Notes under the pieces: generated by a model
Databases searched by the model: none
What the model saw: only the letters and a program-made list of their open reading frames with translations
Told to the model about the DNA's origin: nothing
From: Streptomyces sp. ISL-87
GTDB taxonomy: Bacteria; Actinomycetota; Actinomycetes; Streptomycetales; Streptomycetaceae
Assembly: GCF_018614095.1 (NCBI RefSeq)
Contig: NZ_JAGGOY010000054.1
Span: 1-36,396, forward strand
Reading direction: 5' to 3'
DNA length: 36,396 nt
Shown here: in pieces, positions 1 to 7,497 of the stretch
How positions within the stretch are numbered: position 1 is the stretch's first letter
How the letters are laid out: each line of letters starts with the position of its first letter
Program-made: the position numbers and the translations under genes

Positions 1-17
1 ATACCGACCCACGCTCC

Positions 18-43
18 TAGCCCCTAGCCCCTAGCCCCTAGCC
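18..43. repeat. Heptanucleotide tandem repeat
   Basis: Three full copies of TAGCCCC (18-24, 25-31, 32-38) plus a partial fourth copy lie just beyond the 3' end of the histidine-phosphatase-like gene. This is a simple repeat with no evident function. Confidence 0.7.
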
Positions 44-58
44 GCCACTTCTGTCACA

Positions 59-544
59 TCAGCTCGGCCCGGACCGCGTCGCGGGGGCCGGGCCGTTCTG
101 CTGCTCCAGCGGCCGGCCCACGAGGAGGTTCCACCGCCCGGACCGCCCGGTGAGGGTCGTCACCGTGTCAGGGCGTACGTCGAGCCGCCAGAAGGCCGCC
201 GCGGGCAGCTCCAGGGCGTGCACCACGGCCGCCCGGACGACGGCCTGTTCGACCACCGCGCGGTGCGTACCCGGGGCCAGGACGGCCAGGTGCGCGCCGA
301 CGCGGGCGGTCAACGCGTCCAGGGACTCCCCGCCCGGGGGCGCGTACGAGGGATCCGTGAGCCATCGCCCCACCGCCGCCGGGTCCTCGGCGGCCACCTC
401 GTCCAGGGTGCGGCCGGCCCACGCGCCGGTGTCCGCACCGCGCAGTCCGTCATGTCCGGGGCACGGTTGCCCGGAGCCGAAACGGCCCTGACGGGCGGCT
501 AGATCGAGGGCCGGTGTGACCAGTTGGACGCGTACGACAGGCAT
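59..544 (-). CDS. Degenerate histidine-phosphatase-like protein beside cbtBA
   Basis: The 161-residue protein resembles the histidine-phosphatase-fold proteins encoded beside cbtA/cbtB in Streptomyces. The C-terminal half is recognisable: GRTLDEV, then GGESLDALTARV, then RAAVVHALELPAAAFWRLDV and TGRSGRWNLL. The N-terminal strand that normally carries the catalytic RHG reads VTPALD, so the phosphohistidine nucleophile is absent. The piece between about residues 20 and 40 is shorter than I expect for this family, suggesting an internal deletion. The ATG at 544 was chosen because the conserved MPVVRVQLVTPA block begins there; no clear Shine-Dalgarno precedes it. The gene diverges from the riboswitch-controlled cbtB. 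A phosphatase role in cobalamin metabolism is only suggested by position, and the missing nucleophile argues against catalysis. Confidence 0.65.
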   Translation of the reverse strand: MPVVRVQLVTPALDLAARQGRFGSGQPCPGHDGLRGADTGAWAGRTLDEVAAEDPAAVGRWLTDPSYAPPGGESLDALTARVGAHLAVLAPGTHRAVVEQAVVRAAVVHALELPAAAFWRLDVRPDTVTTLTGRSGRWNLLVGRPLEQQNGPAPATRSGPS

Positions 545-636
545 GAGAGGAGGGTAGGGCGCACGCCCAGCGCGTGAGACAGCGGCCACACGCCGTGGTG
601 TTCCGGCCACGCGCGCGGTACGGTCTCGGACGACAA

Positions 637-742
637 TGACGAAGGTATGACGGAAGTACCGGTGAGAATCCGGCACGGTCGCGCCACTGTGAATCCTCCC
701 GCTCCACCATGGGGAGGTAAGTCAGACCCGCCACCTTCGTCA
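637..742 (+). promoter_or_regulatory. Cobalamin riboswitch
   Basis: The leader of cbtB carries the conserved cobalamin aptamer blocks. CGGTGAGAATCCGG at 659-672 is followed by GCCACTGTGA near 683 and by the B12 box AAGTCAGACCCGCC from 719. A perfect 10-bp P1 stem closes it: TGACGAAGGT (637-646) pairs with ACCTTCGTCA (733-742). The position upstream of a cobalt-transport operon fits repression when adenosylcobalamin is abundant. Downstream, CCTCTGGAGG (771-780) can fold on itself and includes the cbtB Shine-Dalgarno, so control may be translational. The aptamer assignment is secure; the mechanism is inferred. Confidence 0.95.
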
Positions 743-787
743 AGAGCACCACTGACCGGGACGCGTGTTCCCTCTGGAGGTTCTGCC

Positions 788-1003
788 ATGGCTCAGTCCG
801 CCGTGACCGCGACGGCTCCCGCCGCCGTTGCCCCGATTTCCCTTTCCGCACTGGCCCCTTGGGCCGTGTTCGCCGCCGTCGTGACGCTGGTCCTGCTGTA
901 CTTCGTCGGCATCGAGCAGGGCGCCACCGCCGTCTTCGAGGGCGAGACCGTCCACGAGTGGCTGCACGACGGCCGTCACCTGCTCGGTTTCCCTTGCCAC
1001 TGA
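788..1003 (+). CDS. cbtB: CbtB, small cobalt-transport subunit
   Basis: This 71-residue protein has one transmembrane helix (about residues 17-38) and ends with the family's histidine-rich tail. HEWLHDGRHLLGFPCH supplies four histidines and a cysteine that could bind Co2+. CbtB proteins partner with CbtA as a proposed cobalt transporter feeding cobalamin synthesis. The ATG at 788 has GGAGG at 776-780 at proper spacing. Upstream extension would run into the riboswitch, so this start is firm. cbtA follows after 34 bases, and both should be expressed from the riboswitch leader. The assignment rests on the C-terminal motif, the size and the neighbours. Confidence 0.93.
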   Translation: MAQSAVTATAPAAVAPISLSALAPWAVFAAVVTLVLLYFVGIEQGATAVFEGETVHEWLHDGRHLLGFPCH

Positions 1004-1037
1004 TCTCGGTTTCGATCCACGCAAGGGACCCTGAAAA

Positions 1038-1793
1038 GTGAACTCCATTTCCCCCCGTGTGCTGTTGGTGCGCGGCATGCTGGCCGGTCTGCTGGCCGGC
1101 GTGGCCGCGTTCCTCGTCGCGTACCTCCTGGGTGAGGCCAAGGTGGACGCGGCGATCGCCATCGAGGAGGCGGCGGCCGCCGCAGGACACGACCACGGCG
1201 AGGAGGCCCCGGTCAGCCGGGCCCTCCAGGCCACGGCCGGCCTCGGTACCGGCGTCCTGCTGTACGGCGTCGCGCTCGGCGGCATCGCCGCGCTCGTCTT
1301 CTGCTACGCCCTGGGCCGGATCGGCCGCTTCGGTCCCCGGGCCACGGCCGCGCTGGTCACCGGGGGTCTGTTCGTCACCATGACCCTGGTGCCGTTCTTC
1401 AAGTACCCCGCCAACCCGCCGGCCGTGGGCGACCCCGACACGGCCACCCGGCGGACCATCCTCTACCTGCTGATGATCGCCCTGAGCGCGCTGCTGGCCG
1501 CGGGCGCGCTGATCCTGGGCCGGCGCCTGGCGCCGAAGCTCGGCAACTGGAACGCCTCGGTCGTCGCCTCGCTCGCGTTCATCGCGGTGATCGGCGTCTC
1601 GTACGCGTTCCTGCCCGGCATCAACGAGGTCCCCGCGGACTTCCCGGCCGCGCTGATCTGGCAGTTCCGGCTCGCGTCCCTGGCCATCCAGGCCGCGCTG
1701 TGGACGACTTTCGGCCTGGCCTTCGGTTATCTAGCCGAACGTGCCCTTGTGCCGGGTGTCGCCACCAAGGAGGCTGTGCAGCCGACGGGTTGA
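1038..1793 (+). CDS. cbtA: CbtA, cobalt-transport membrane subunit
   Basis: This 251-residue integral membrane protein fits the CbtA family. The first helix begins around residue 10, and a cytoplasmic or periplasmic loop follows that contains the metal-binding-like GHDHGEE (about residues 50-56). Four to five more hydrophobic helices follow, at about 70-90, 105-125, 145-165, 175-195 and 215-235. The start is GTG at 1038, preceded by AGGGA at about ten bases. It is the second gene of the riboswitch-controlled unit and acts with CbtB at the cytoplasmic membrane. Cobalt uptake is the accepted family proposal and is supported here by the B12 riboswitch. Confidence 0.93.
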   Translation: MNSISPRVLLVRGMLAGLLAGVAAFLVAYLLGEAKVDAAIAIEEAAAAAGHDHGEEAPVSRALQATAGLGTGVLLYGVALGGIAALVFCYALGRIGRFGPRATAALVTGGLFVTMTLVPFFKYPANPPAVGDPDTATRRTILYLLMIALSALLAAGALILGRRLAPKLGNWNASVVASLAFIAVIGVSYAFLPGINEVPADFPAALIWQFRLASLAIQAALWTTFGLAFGYLAERALVPGVATKEAVQPTG

Positions 1794-1813
1794 CGACAGA
1801 GGGCCGGGAGTAC

Positions 1814-2050
1814 ATGCAGACCGCGATCTGTGAGTGGCGGGGCTGGACGGGCGCTGCCCCGTTCTGGCTGAACTCCGTGCTGCTGCTCCTGGCCCCTTTC
1901 ACCGCCGTCACCCTGGTCGCCCAGATCGGCGTCATCACCGCCTTGGCCGCCCTCGGCGGCCTTGCCCGCCACCTCTGGTTCGGCGACCACGGACACCCGG
2001 CGATCCACCTCGCCGCCGTGCTGATGGGCGCGGCGGTCGTGGTGGTGTGA
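1814..2050 (+). CDS. Small two-helix membrane protein, hypothetical
   Basis: This 78-residue open frame begins at ATG 1814, 20 bases after cbtA ends, with GGGAG close upstream. It encodes two clear hydrophobic segments (about residues 18-50 and 62-78) separated by the polar stretch RHLWFGDHGHP. The histidines and the position behind cbtBA invite a metal-related role, but I do not recognise a family. An in-frame ATG at 1700 would overlap cbtA by about 90 bases and is less likely. The stop codon lies inside the first of two tandem palindromes. Existence of the gene is probable, not certain. Confidence 0.5.
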   Translation: MQTAICEWRGWTGAAPFWLNSVLLLLAPFTAVTLVAQIGVITALAALGGLARHLWFGDHGHPAIHLAAVLMGAAVVVV

Positions 2051-2076
2051 CACCGTCGTGGTGGTGTGACACCGCC
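2036..2076. repeat. Two tandem palindromes at the end of the cbtBA region
   Basis: GGTGTGACACC occurs at 2044-2054 and again at 2063-2073, inside a 19-bp direct repeat. Each copy is an 11-bp palindrome with a central G. The first contains the TGA stop of the small membrane protein gene. The two could be a pair of operator sites on one DNA face (19 bp is just under two helical turns) or a replication-slippage duplication. Confidence 0.6.
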
Positions 2077-2332
2077 GCCACCGGGGCCACCGGGGTCATC
2101 GGGGCCCCGCAGCGGTCTCTCAGCGGGCGGACCACCCGTTCGGCGGTACGCCCGCCATCCCCCCGGCCGGGGGCACCGCACCCGCCGCCATCTGCGAAGA
2201 CACTCCCGCGCTGACACGACACACCCGTGACGCGCCGTCAGTCTTCAGTGTTTCCCTATGTGCGGAAGGGCAGAGGACCTGTCCACTGCTCTCACAGGAC
2301 CCGGCCGACCGCGCCGGACAGGAGGGAAACCA

Positions 2333-2932
2333 ATGCCCCGCGCCAAGTGGGTCGCAGGCGTGCTGACGGTCACTGTGCTCTGCACCGGCGTAGGGATATT
2401 GCGGAGCTCCGAGGGCGCCGAGCCCGTGGCGGCGAGCACCGCCGACGCACTGCCCTCCCAGGTCCTCGGCCTGTCCGGCCACCGGCGGCTGGTCCGGCAG
2501 CTGGAACACGCCGGCTCGCACGCCTCCGGCAAGGGGGCCCGGCCCGCGCGGGCCGGTATCGCACCCCTCCGGCCCGCGAGGCCGCTGCGGTTGCGGATCC
2601 CGGGCCTGGGGGTGGACGTACCGCTGGCCGCAGACCGGCCGGACGGGGGCGGGGTCTCCTGGGACACGGACGCCCCGACCCCGGGGGCGGCCGGTACCGC
2701 CGTCGTCGCCGGGAACGGGCTGCGGCTCGCCGGGGTGCGGCGGGGGGCCGTCGTCGAGATCGCGCGCGCGGATCACCGTACGGCGGTGTTCACCGTGGAC
2801 CGGATCTCCCCCGCCGGGGTCATCAACGAGCCGGACCGGGCCGGACCGGGGCAACGCCGGGCCCGGCTGCGGCTGATCAGCGGCGAGACCGTCGTCCTGG
2901 CCCGGCTGACCGGCCGCCACCGCACCGGCTGA
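2333..2932 (+). CDS. Sortase-fold protein lacking catalytic residues
   Basis: The 199-residue protein has an N-terminal signal or anchor helix (about residues 6-24). Its second half follows the actinobacterial class F/E sortase pattern: RPLRLRIPGLGVDVPL (83-98), PTPGAAGTAVVAG (115-127), RAVFTVDRISP-like VFTVDRISP (152-160) and RLRLISG (178-184). The key residues are changed. The usual AGH histidine is Asn128, and the LxTC cysteine block reads LISG, with Gly184 where cysteine belongs. The final region with the catalytic arginine is also unlike the family. A transpeptidase function is therefore unlikely; a binding or scaffolding role is possible. The ATG at 2333 has a strong AGGAGGGA at 2320-2327. 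A terminator follows at 2950. Confidence 0.75.
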   Translation: MPRAKWVAGVLTVTVLCTGVGILRSSEGAEPVAASTADALPSQVLGLSGHRRLVRQLEHAGSHASGKGARPARAGIAPLRPARPLRLRIPGLGVDVPLAADRPDGGGVSWDTDAPTPGAAGTAVVAGNGLRLAGVRRGAVVEIARADHRTAVFTVDRISPAGVINEPDRAGPGQRRARLRLISGETVVLARLTGRHRTG

Positions 2933-2949
2933 CGGGCCCGCCCACCCGG

Positions 2950-2991
2950 CACCCCCCTCGGCCCGCCCCGCCCTGTCAGCCGAGGGGGGTG
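2950..2991 (+). terminator. Terminator after the sortase-like gene
   Basis: CACCCCCCTCGGC (2950-2962) pairs perfectly with GCCGAGGGGGGTG (2979-2991), giving a 13-bp GC-rich stem and a 16-base loop, followed by a short T-containing tract. Confidence 0.8.
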
Positions 2992-3064
2992 TCTTCGTCC
3001 CCCGGTCGGGGGCTTCTGCGGCCTGGCCGGGGAGCCGCCCGGTGCTGCGGGGCACAGAGCGGGC

Positions 3065-3421
3065 ATGAGCGGCGCGCGGTACGCACGGGCGGTGATGGCG
3101 AGGGCCCTGACGGTGGCCTGCGTCGTGCTGCTCTGCGTCTTCGGCGCCGGCCCGGCCGCGGCGACGGCCGCCGACTCCCGCACGGCCACGGCCCCCACGG
3201 CCCCGGTCGAGCCCGGCGAGAGCCCGTCCGACCCGGCCGCGGACCTTGAGGCACGGGCCGCCGTACGGATGCCCGTGCGCGGGGTGCCGGGCCCAAGGCG
3301 GCTGCCGCGGGCGGTGTTTCACGTGAAACATGCCGGTGGGCCGGAGCGTGCCGTGTCATACGGGACGGCCGGGCCGGTGCCGTCCGGGCGGACGGTGATG
3401 AGTGTGGTCCTGCGCTGCTGA
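3065..3421 (+). CDS. Small secreted protein containing parS in its gene
   Basis: The predicted product is 118 residues. A signal peptide is clear: ARAVMARALTVACVVLLCVFG, with cleavage likely after PAAATA near residue 35. The mature part is Pro/Ala/Arg-rich and has no recognised domain. About residues 84-89 (VFHVKH) are dictated by the parS site embedded in the gene. The Shine-Dalgarno is weak. The frame may be a genuine exported protein or a fortuitous high-GC frame with a real 5' end. Confidence in the signal peptide is higher than in the C-terminal half. Confidence 0.5.
   Translation: MSGARYARAVMARALTVACVVLLCVFGAGPAAATAADSRTATAPTAPVEPGESPSDPAADLEARAAVRMPVRGVPGPRRLPRAVFHVKHAGGPERAVSYGTAGPVPSGRTVMSVVLRC
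3315..3330. other. parS centromere-like site (ParB binding)
   Basis: TGTTTCACGTGAAACA is a perfect 16-bp palindrome identical to the bacterial parS consensus. In Streptomyces, ParB binds about twenty such sites spread around oriC to organise chromosome segregation during sporulation. It places this window near the replication origin. Confidence 0.95.
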
Positions 3422-3479
3422 GCGGGCCGAGCTGCAGCGCGTACCTCCCACACCCCCCTCGAACACGTGAGGTTCCGCC

Positions 3480-3632
3480 ATGCCCATCGACCCGTACGCC
3501 GCCCTGAACGCCATGCTCCGCGCCGAGGCCGCCCGCTTCACCCCGCCGGCCCGCCAGGTGGAGCCCGACGAGGCCGCCCGGACGGAAGACCCCGCCCCAC
3601 ATCCGGCCGAGGGCTGCACGAGCGGCGAGTAG
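3480..3632 (+). CDS. 50-residue hypothetical protein
   Basis: A short frame starts at ATG 3480, preceded by TGAGG (3467-3471) at suitable spacing, and ends at TAG 3630-3632. The product begins MPIDPYAALNAMLRAEAARF, an amphipathic helix-like stretch, followed by an acidic, Pro-rich tail (EPDEAARTEDPAP). There is no signal peptide or membrane segment. I recall similar small DPYAALNxLLRAEAAR proteins in Streptomyces but know no function. A strong terminator immediately downstream supports it as a real unit. Confidence 0.55.
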   Translation: MPIDPYAALNAMLRAEAARFTPPARQVEPDEAARTEDPAPHPAEGCTSGE

Positions 3633-3644
3633 GCGAGCAGAGGG

Positions 3645-3689
3645 CGCCCCCGCTCGGCCGGACGTACAGTCTCCGGCCGAGCGGGGGCG
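3645..3689. terminator. Strong bidirectional terminator
   Basis: A perfect 18-bp stem (3645-3662 with 3672-3689) closes a 9-base loop. It separates the plus-strand 50-residue gene from the convergent minus-strand membrane gene and can serve both. Confidence 0.85.
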
Positions 3690-3751
3690 GGTCCCGCGCG
3701 GGACTTCAGTCCCCGTGCGTGAGGTACCTCAGCCCTCGCGCGGGAAGTACC

Positions 3752-4162
3752 TCAGTCCTCGTGCGTGTAATAGCGGTAGAAGGCGAGCAGCCCGACGCCC
3801 ACGCCGACCGCCAGGCCCACGGTGGTGGCGCGGAGCACGGATTGATTGGTGAGGCTGTGCAGGTATCCGGCGGCGATGCCCGCGAAGACCCCGTACGCGG
3901 TGGCGTGCGCCTCGCGCGCCAGCATGGGGCCGACCCGGGCGAGGGCGAACAGGCAGGCCGCGAAGAGGAAGCCGCACAGGATTCCGTAGAAGACGTTGCC
4001 CGCGTCGACCGGGCCCGTCTGGCGCTTGATGAAGGCGGCCCAGACTCCGTAGACGAGTCCGAGGAGCAGGGGGCCCGTGAAGGCGCTCCTGCTCAGGTGC
4101 TTCATGTCAGGCGCCGCCATCTGCCGGTGCCGCCGGGGGGCGGTGGGTGCCGCATGTGCCAT
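3752..4162 (-). CDS. Integral membrane protein, hypothetical
   Basis: The 136-residue protein has a short basic N-terminus and then four hydrophobic segments: FTGPLLLGLVYGVWAAF, VFYGILCGFLFAACLFALA, ATAYGVFAGIAAGYLHSL and TTVGLAVGVGVGLLAFYRY. The end is YYTHED. The ATG at 4162 has GAGGAG upstream on the minus strand. Earlier in-frame starts would lengthen it with an unstructured, G-rich stretch and are not favoured. The next gene diverges from it. I do not recognise a named family. Confidence 0.75.
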   Translation of the reverse strand: MAHAAPTAPRRHRQMAAPDMKHLSRSAFTGPLLLGLVYGVWAAFIKRQTGPVDAGNVFYGILCGFLFAACLFALARVGPMLAREAHATAYGVFAGIAAGYLHSLTNQSVLRATTVGLAVGVGVGLLAFYRYYTHED

Positions 4163-4250
4163 GACGGGCTCCTCTCTCCCATCCTCCAGGGCACACCCGC
4201 CGTCCCCGACCGGCAACTGGATCAACCTTCCGGACAGGTCACACGCCGGA

Positions 4251-4292
4251 GGCAGTGCCACCCGCCCACCCGGAGGGCAGTGCCACCCGCCC
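4251..4292. repeat. 17-bp direct repeat in a divergent intergenic region
   Basis: GGCAGTGCCACCCGCCC is present at 4251-4267 and 4276-4292, a 25-bp period, between the divergent membrane-protein genes. The spacing of about 2.4 helical turns makes it a possible repeated operator, or a slippage product. The rest of 4163-4340 shows nothing else. Confidence 0.6.
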
Positions 4293-4340
4293 GCACCAAC
4301 ACCGCTCGCGCCCCGCACCGTCACGGCTTTCCCTGGTGAC

Positions 4341-5168
4341 GTGCGCATCTTCCTGTCGGCGGTACTCATCGCGCTCGTGGCCCTGCTGGTGCCCACGAGC
4401 GCGATCGGGTTCTGGGCCGACCGCGAGCTGGGCAACGCCGACCGCTACACCGCCGCGATGTCGCCGCTCGCCGGGAACCCGGCCGTGCAGGGCGTCGTCG
4501 TAAGCCAGGTCACCCGTGCGCTCTCCGGGCAGATCGACGCGGGCCCCTTCCAGGGCGGGGTGGACTCCCTGCTCGGGGAGGCCCTGCACTCCTTCGCCGG
4601 GACCCCCGCCTACCGCACCGCCTGGGACGCGGCCAACCGCGCCACCCACGCCGCCTTCCTCGAAGCCCTCACCACCGGCGACGGGGACGCCGTCACCATC
4701 GATCTCGCGCCCGTCATCGCACAGGTCAGGGCGGACCTCGTCGCCGACGAGGTCCCCTTCGCCGACCGCATCCCGGTGACCCACCTCTCGGTGAAGGTCA
4801 TGGAGTACGACAATCTGGGCGCCCTCCGGAAGGTCTTCCGCATGTTCCAGATCGCCGGTGTCTGGCTTCCCGTCCTCACCGTGTTGCTGGCCGCGGCGGC
4901 GATCGCCGTCGCCGTCCGGCGGCGCCGGGCCGTGGTGGCGACCGGTCTCGGGCTCGCCGTCGGGGCCCTGTTGCTGTGGGGCGCGGTGGCCTTCGGCCGC
5001 AGCCTGACCCTGGACGATCTGCCGGCCGACATCGACCGGCGCGCCGCCGAGGCGGTGTACGACGCCCTCACCTCGTTCCTGCGGACCACCGCCTGGGTGG
5101 TCCTCGCCATCGGTCTCGCCGCCGCGCTGGCCGCCTGGCTGATGGGCCGGCTGCGCCGCACCCCATAA
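4341..5168 (+). CDS. Membrane protein with large extracytoplasmic loop
   Basis: The 275-residue protein has an N-terminal helix (about residues 3-20, IFLSAVLIALVALLVPTSAIGF). An extracytoplasmic region follows (about 21-175) with the pattern DRYTAAMSPLAGNPAVQGVVVSQVT. Three further helices lie at about 178-196, 203-222 and 252-270. This layout matches a Streptomyces family of uncharacterised membrane proteins. GTG at 4341 is the best start because the membrane helix begins right after it; upstream residues look non-coding. The Shine-Dalgarno is poor. The gene precedes the FUSC gene by about 120 bases of CA-rich sequence. Function unknown. Confidence 0.75.
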   Translation: MRIFLSAVLIALVALLVPTSAIGFWADRELGNADRYTAAMSPLAGNPAVQGVVVSQVTRALSGQIDAGPFQGGVDSLLGEALHSFAGTPAYRTAWDAANRATHAAFLEALTTGDGDAVTIDLAPVIAQVRADLVADEVPFADRIPVTHLSVKVMEYDNLGALRKVFRMFQIAGVWLPVLTVLLAAAAIAVAVRRRRAVVATGLGLAVGALLLWGAVAFGRSLTLDDLPADIDRRAAEAVYDALTSFLRTTAWVVLAIGLAAALAAWLMGRLRRTP

Positions 5169-5287
5169 GCTCGGAATGTACCCAACACCCCCAACACCCC
5201 CGATACCCCCAACAACACAGAACTCCCCCGGAACTGCGCACACCTCCCCAGAAGAACCGATTCGCGAGCGGCGGCACGGAAGCGGGA

Positions 5288-7306
5288 ATGACCACCGAAC
5301 GACGCACCGAACACATACCGTCCGGGCGACCCCGGCACCATCCGCTGGCCCCGCCCGACTGGCTGCTCAAGGGGCTGCGGCCGAGCAGCGCTCCCATCCC
5401 CTGGGCCGCCGTGGCGCGGGCGGGCATCGCGCTGGCCGTCCCGCTCGCCGTCGGCTTCGCCCTCGACGAGCCCGAGTACGGCGCGCTCGCCTCCATGGGC
5501 GCTCTGTCCGGAGTCATCGGCGACACCGCCGACGCCTACCGGATGCGGATCCTGAACATCGCCGTCCCCCAGCTCTTCGGAGCGGTCGGGGTCGCCCTGG
5601 GCACCCTCGTGTTCGGGCACGGCTGGCTCGCCGTCGGCGTCCTCACCCTGATCGCCCTCGTCTCCGGGATGATCTCCTCGATCGGCACGGTCGCCTCCGT
5701 GTCCGGACTGCTGCTCCTGCTCAACGCCGTGGTCGGCGCCGGGCTGCCAATGCCCCAGCCCTGGTGGACGGCTCCGCTGCTGCTCAGCGCGGGCGGGCTG
5801 TTCGTGCTCCTGCTGACCCTGCTGGGCTGGCCGTTTCGCGGGCGGCAGCCGGAGCGGGCCGCCGTGGCGGCCACCTACCGGGCCCTCGCCGACACCCTGG
5901 AGGCCGCGGGCGGGCCGGGGCCGGCGTACGAGGAATGCCGCCGGCAGGTCACCCAGGCACTGAACCACGCCTACGACCTCTTGCTGGGCCGCCGGGCCCG
6001 CGTGCACGGCCGCAACCCCTCGCTGGTGCGGATGCTGGCCCAGCTCAATGTGGTGATCCCGCTGGTGGAGGCCGCTCCCGCCGCGCACCTGCGGGGCCGT
6101 CCGCTGCCGCCCGGGATTCCGGCGGCCGTACGCGAGCTGGCGGCGGCCATCGAGGAGGGCCGCACCGGGACGCCCGTACTCGCGCTGCCCGCGCCGCACG
6201 GCCAGTCCGAGCGGGCCATCGACGCGGCCCTGCGGCACGCGGCGACCATCGTGCACCTGGCCGAGCCGGACCCCTACAACGTCGACGACCGGCTGGGCCG
6301 TCCCGCGGCGCTAAGGGTGCGGGCCGGGCGTGCGGTGCGCGACATGATGCTGTCCGGGGCCTCCTGGCGGTACGGGCTGCGGCTCGCCCTGTGCATCGGG
6401 CTGGCACAGTCACTGGTCTCGGTGGTGGAGATCGAGCGGTCCTACTGGGTCGCGCTGACGGTCACCTTCGTCCTCAAGCCCGACTTCGGCTCGGTGTTCT
6501 CCCGGGCCGTGCTGCGCGCGCTGGGCACCGCGGGCGGGCTGGTCATCGCGGCCGCGGTGCTCTCCGAGGTGCCGCGCGGCTGGTGGGACGTGCCGGTGAT
6601 CGCGTGCCTCGGCGCGCTGATCCCCGCGTTCTCCGCCAAGGGGTACGCCTTCCAGACCGCGGCGATCACCCCGGTGATCCTGCTGCTGTCGGACCTGCTC
6701 AACCACCAGGGCTTCGACCTGATCCGGCCGCGGCTGCTGGACAGCCTGATCGGCTGCGGGATCACACTGGTCGCGGGCTATCTGCTGTGGCCCGAGAGCT
6801 GGCACACCCGGATCGGGGACCGGCTCGCCGACGCCGTCGACGACGCGGCCCGCTACGTGGAGCGGGCCTTCGGTGCTCCGCACGGCGCCGGCACGGCCAC
6901 CGAGGCCGGGCTGCGGGCGGCGCGGACCGCCCGGCTCCAGGCCCGCCGGCGGATCTACCGCGACCTGTCGGGCGTACGCAGCGAGTTCCAGCGGGCGCTG
7001 ACCGAGCCGCCGCCGACGGGTGAGCGGGCCGCGGCGTGGTTTCCGCTGGTGGTGGCCGTCGAGCGGATCGTGGACGCGACGACCGCGGCGCGGGTCAGAG
7101 TCAACCACGGGGCAGACGAACCCGGGCCCGGGGAGGTCGCGGCCATCACCGCCGAGCTGCGCGGCCTGGCCGAGGGCGTGCGCAGCACCCGGACCCCGGT
7201 GGAGGTCCGCACCCCGCTCGCGGAGGACGGGGACGGGAGCTCCGTCCTGGCCCCGGTCCGGCAGGAGATCGCCGCGGCCCGCGCGATCGCCTCTCCGGCC
7301 GGCTGA
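5288..7306 (+). CDS. FUSC-family transporter (aromatic-acid efflux type)
   Basis: The 672-residue protein contains two sets of closely packed hydrophobic helices. The first is at about residues 40-185 (ARAGIALAVPLAVGFAL, ASMGALSGVIGDTADAYRMR). The second is at about 375-500 (LRLALCIGLAQSLVSVVEIERSYWVALT, then LKPDFGSVFSRAVLRALGT and FQTAAITPVILLLSDLL). Cytoplasmic helical regions lie between and after them. This duplicated FUSC architecture, with the YWVALTV..LKPDFG signature, is typical of fusaric-acid-resistance or aromatic-carboxylate efflux proteins. The ATG at 5288 follows GGAAGCGGGA. The substrate cannot be told. The gene appears monocistronic. Confidence 0.88.
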   Translation: MTTERRTEHIPSGRPRHHPLAPPDWLLKGLRPSSAPIPWAAVARAGIALAVPLAVGFALDEPEYGALASMGALSGVIGDTADAYRMRILNIAVPQLFGAVGVALGTLVFGHGWLAVGVLTLIALVSGMISSIGTVASVSGLLLLLNAVVGAGLPMPQPWWTAPLLLSAGGLFVLLLTLLGWPFRGRQPERAAVAATYRALADTLEAAGGPGPAYEECRRQVTQALNHAYDLLLGRRARVHGRNPSLVRMLAQLNVVIPLVEAAPAAHLRGRPLPPGIPAAVRELAAAIEEGRTGTPVLALPAPHGQSERAIDAALRHAATIVHLAEPDPYNVDDRLGRPAALRVRAGRAVRDMMLSGASWRYGLRLALCIGLAQSLVSVVEIERSYWVALTVTFVLKPDFGSVFSRAVLRALGTAGGLVIAAAVLSEVPRGWWDVPVIACLGALIPAFSAKGYAFQTAAITPVILLLSDLLNHQGFDLIRPRLLDSLIGCGITLVAGYLLWPESWHTRIGDRLADAVDDAARYVERAFGAPHGAGTATEAGLRAARTARLQARRRIYRDLSGVRSEFQRALTEPPPTGERAAAWFPLVVAVERIVDATTAARVRVNHGADEPGPGEVAAITAELRGLAEGVRSTRTPVEVRTPLAEDGDGSSVLAPVRQEIAAARAIASPAG

Positions 7307-7329
7307 CACGGGGCCGGCCTGTGCCCTGC

Positions 7330-7472
7330 CCGGGGGCCCGGGCACAGACCCCGGGCACGGACCCGTGACCGAGGTACCCGGCCCCGGGCTGCGGGGCCCC
7401 CGAACTCGGGCCGCGAGCCCGGAGCCCGGGAAGGTCCGCGTCCCCCGAATGGCGCTGTGCCCGGGCCCCCGG
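7330..7472. repeat. Long-range 18-bp inverted repeat
   Basis: CCGGGGGCCCGGGCACAG (7330-7347) is exactly complementary to 7455-7472, separated by 107 bases of GC-rich DNA in the FUSC-to-lipoprotein gap. It could fold into a long hairpin in transcripts reading towards the lipoprotein gene. Confidence 0.65.
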
Positions 7473-7497
7473 GCCCGGCGCGGGAGAGCCTGGGTGC

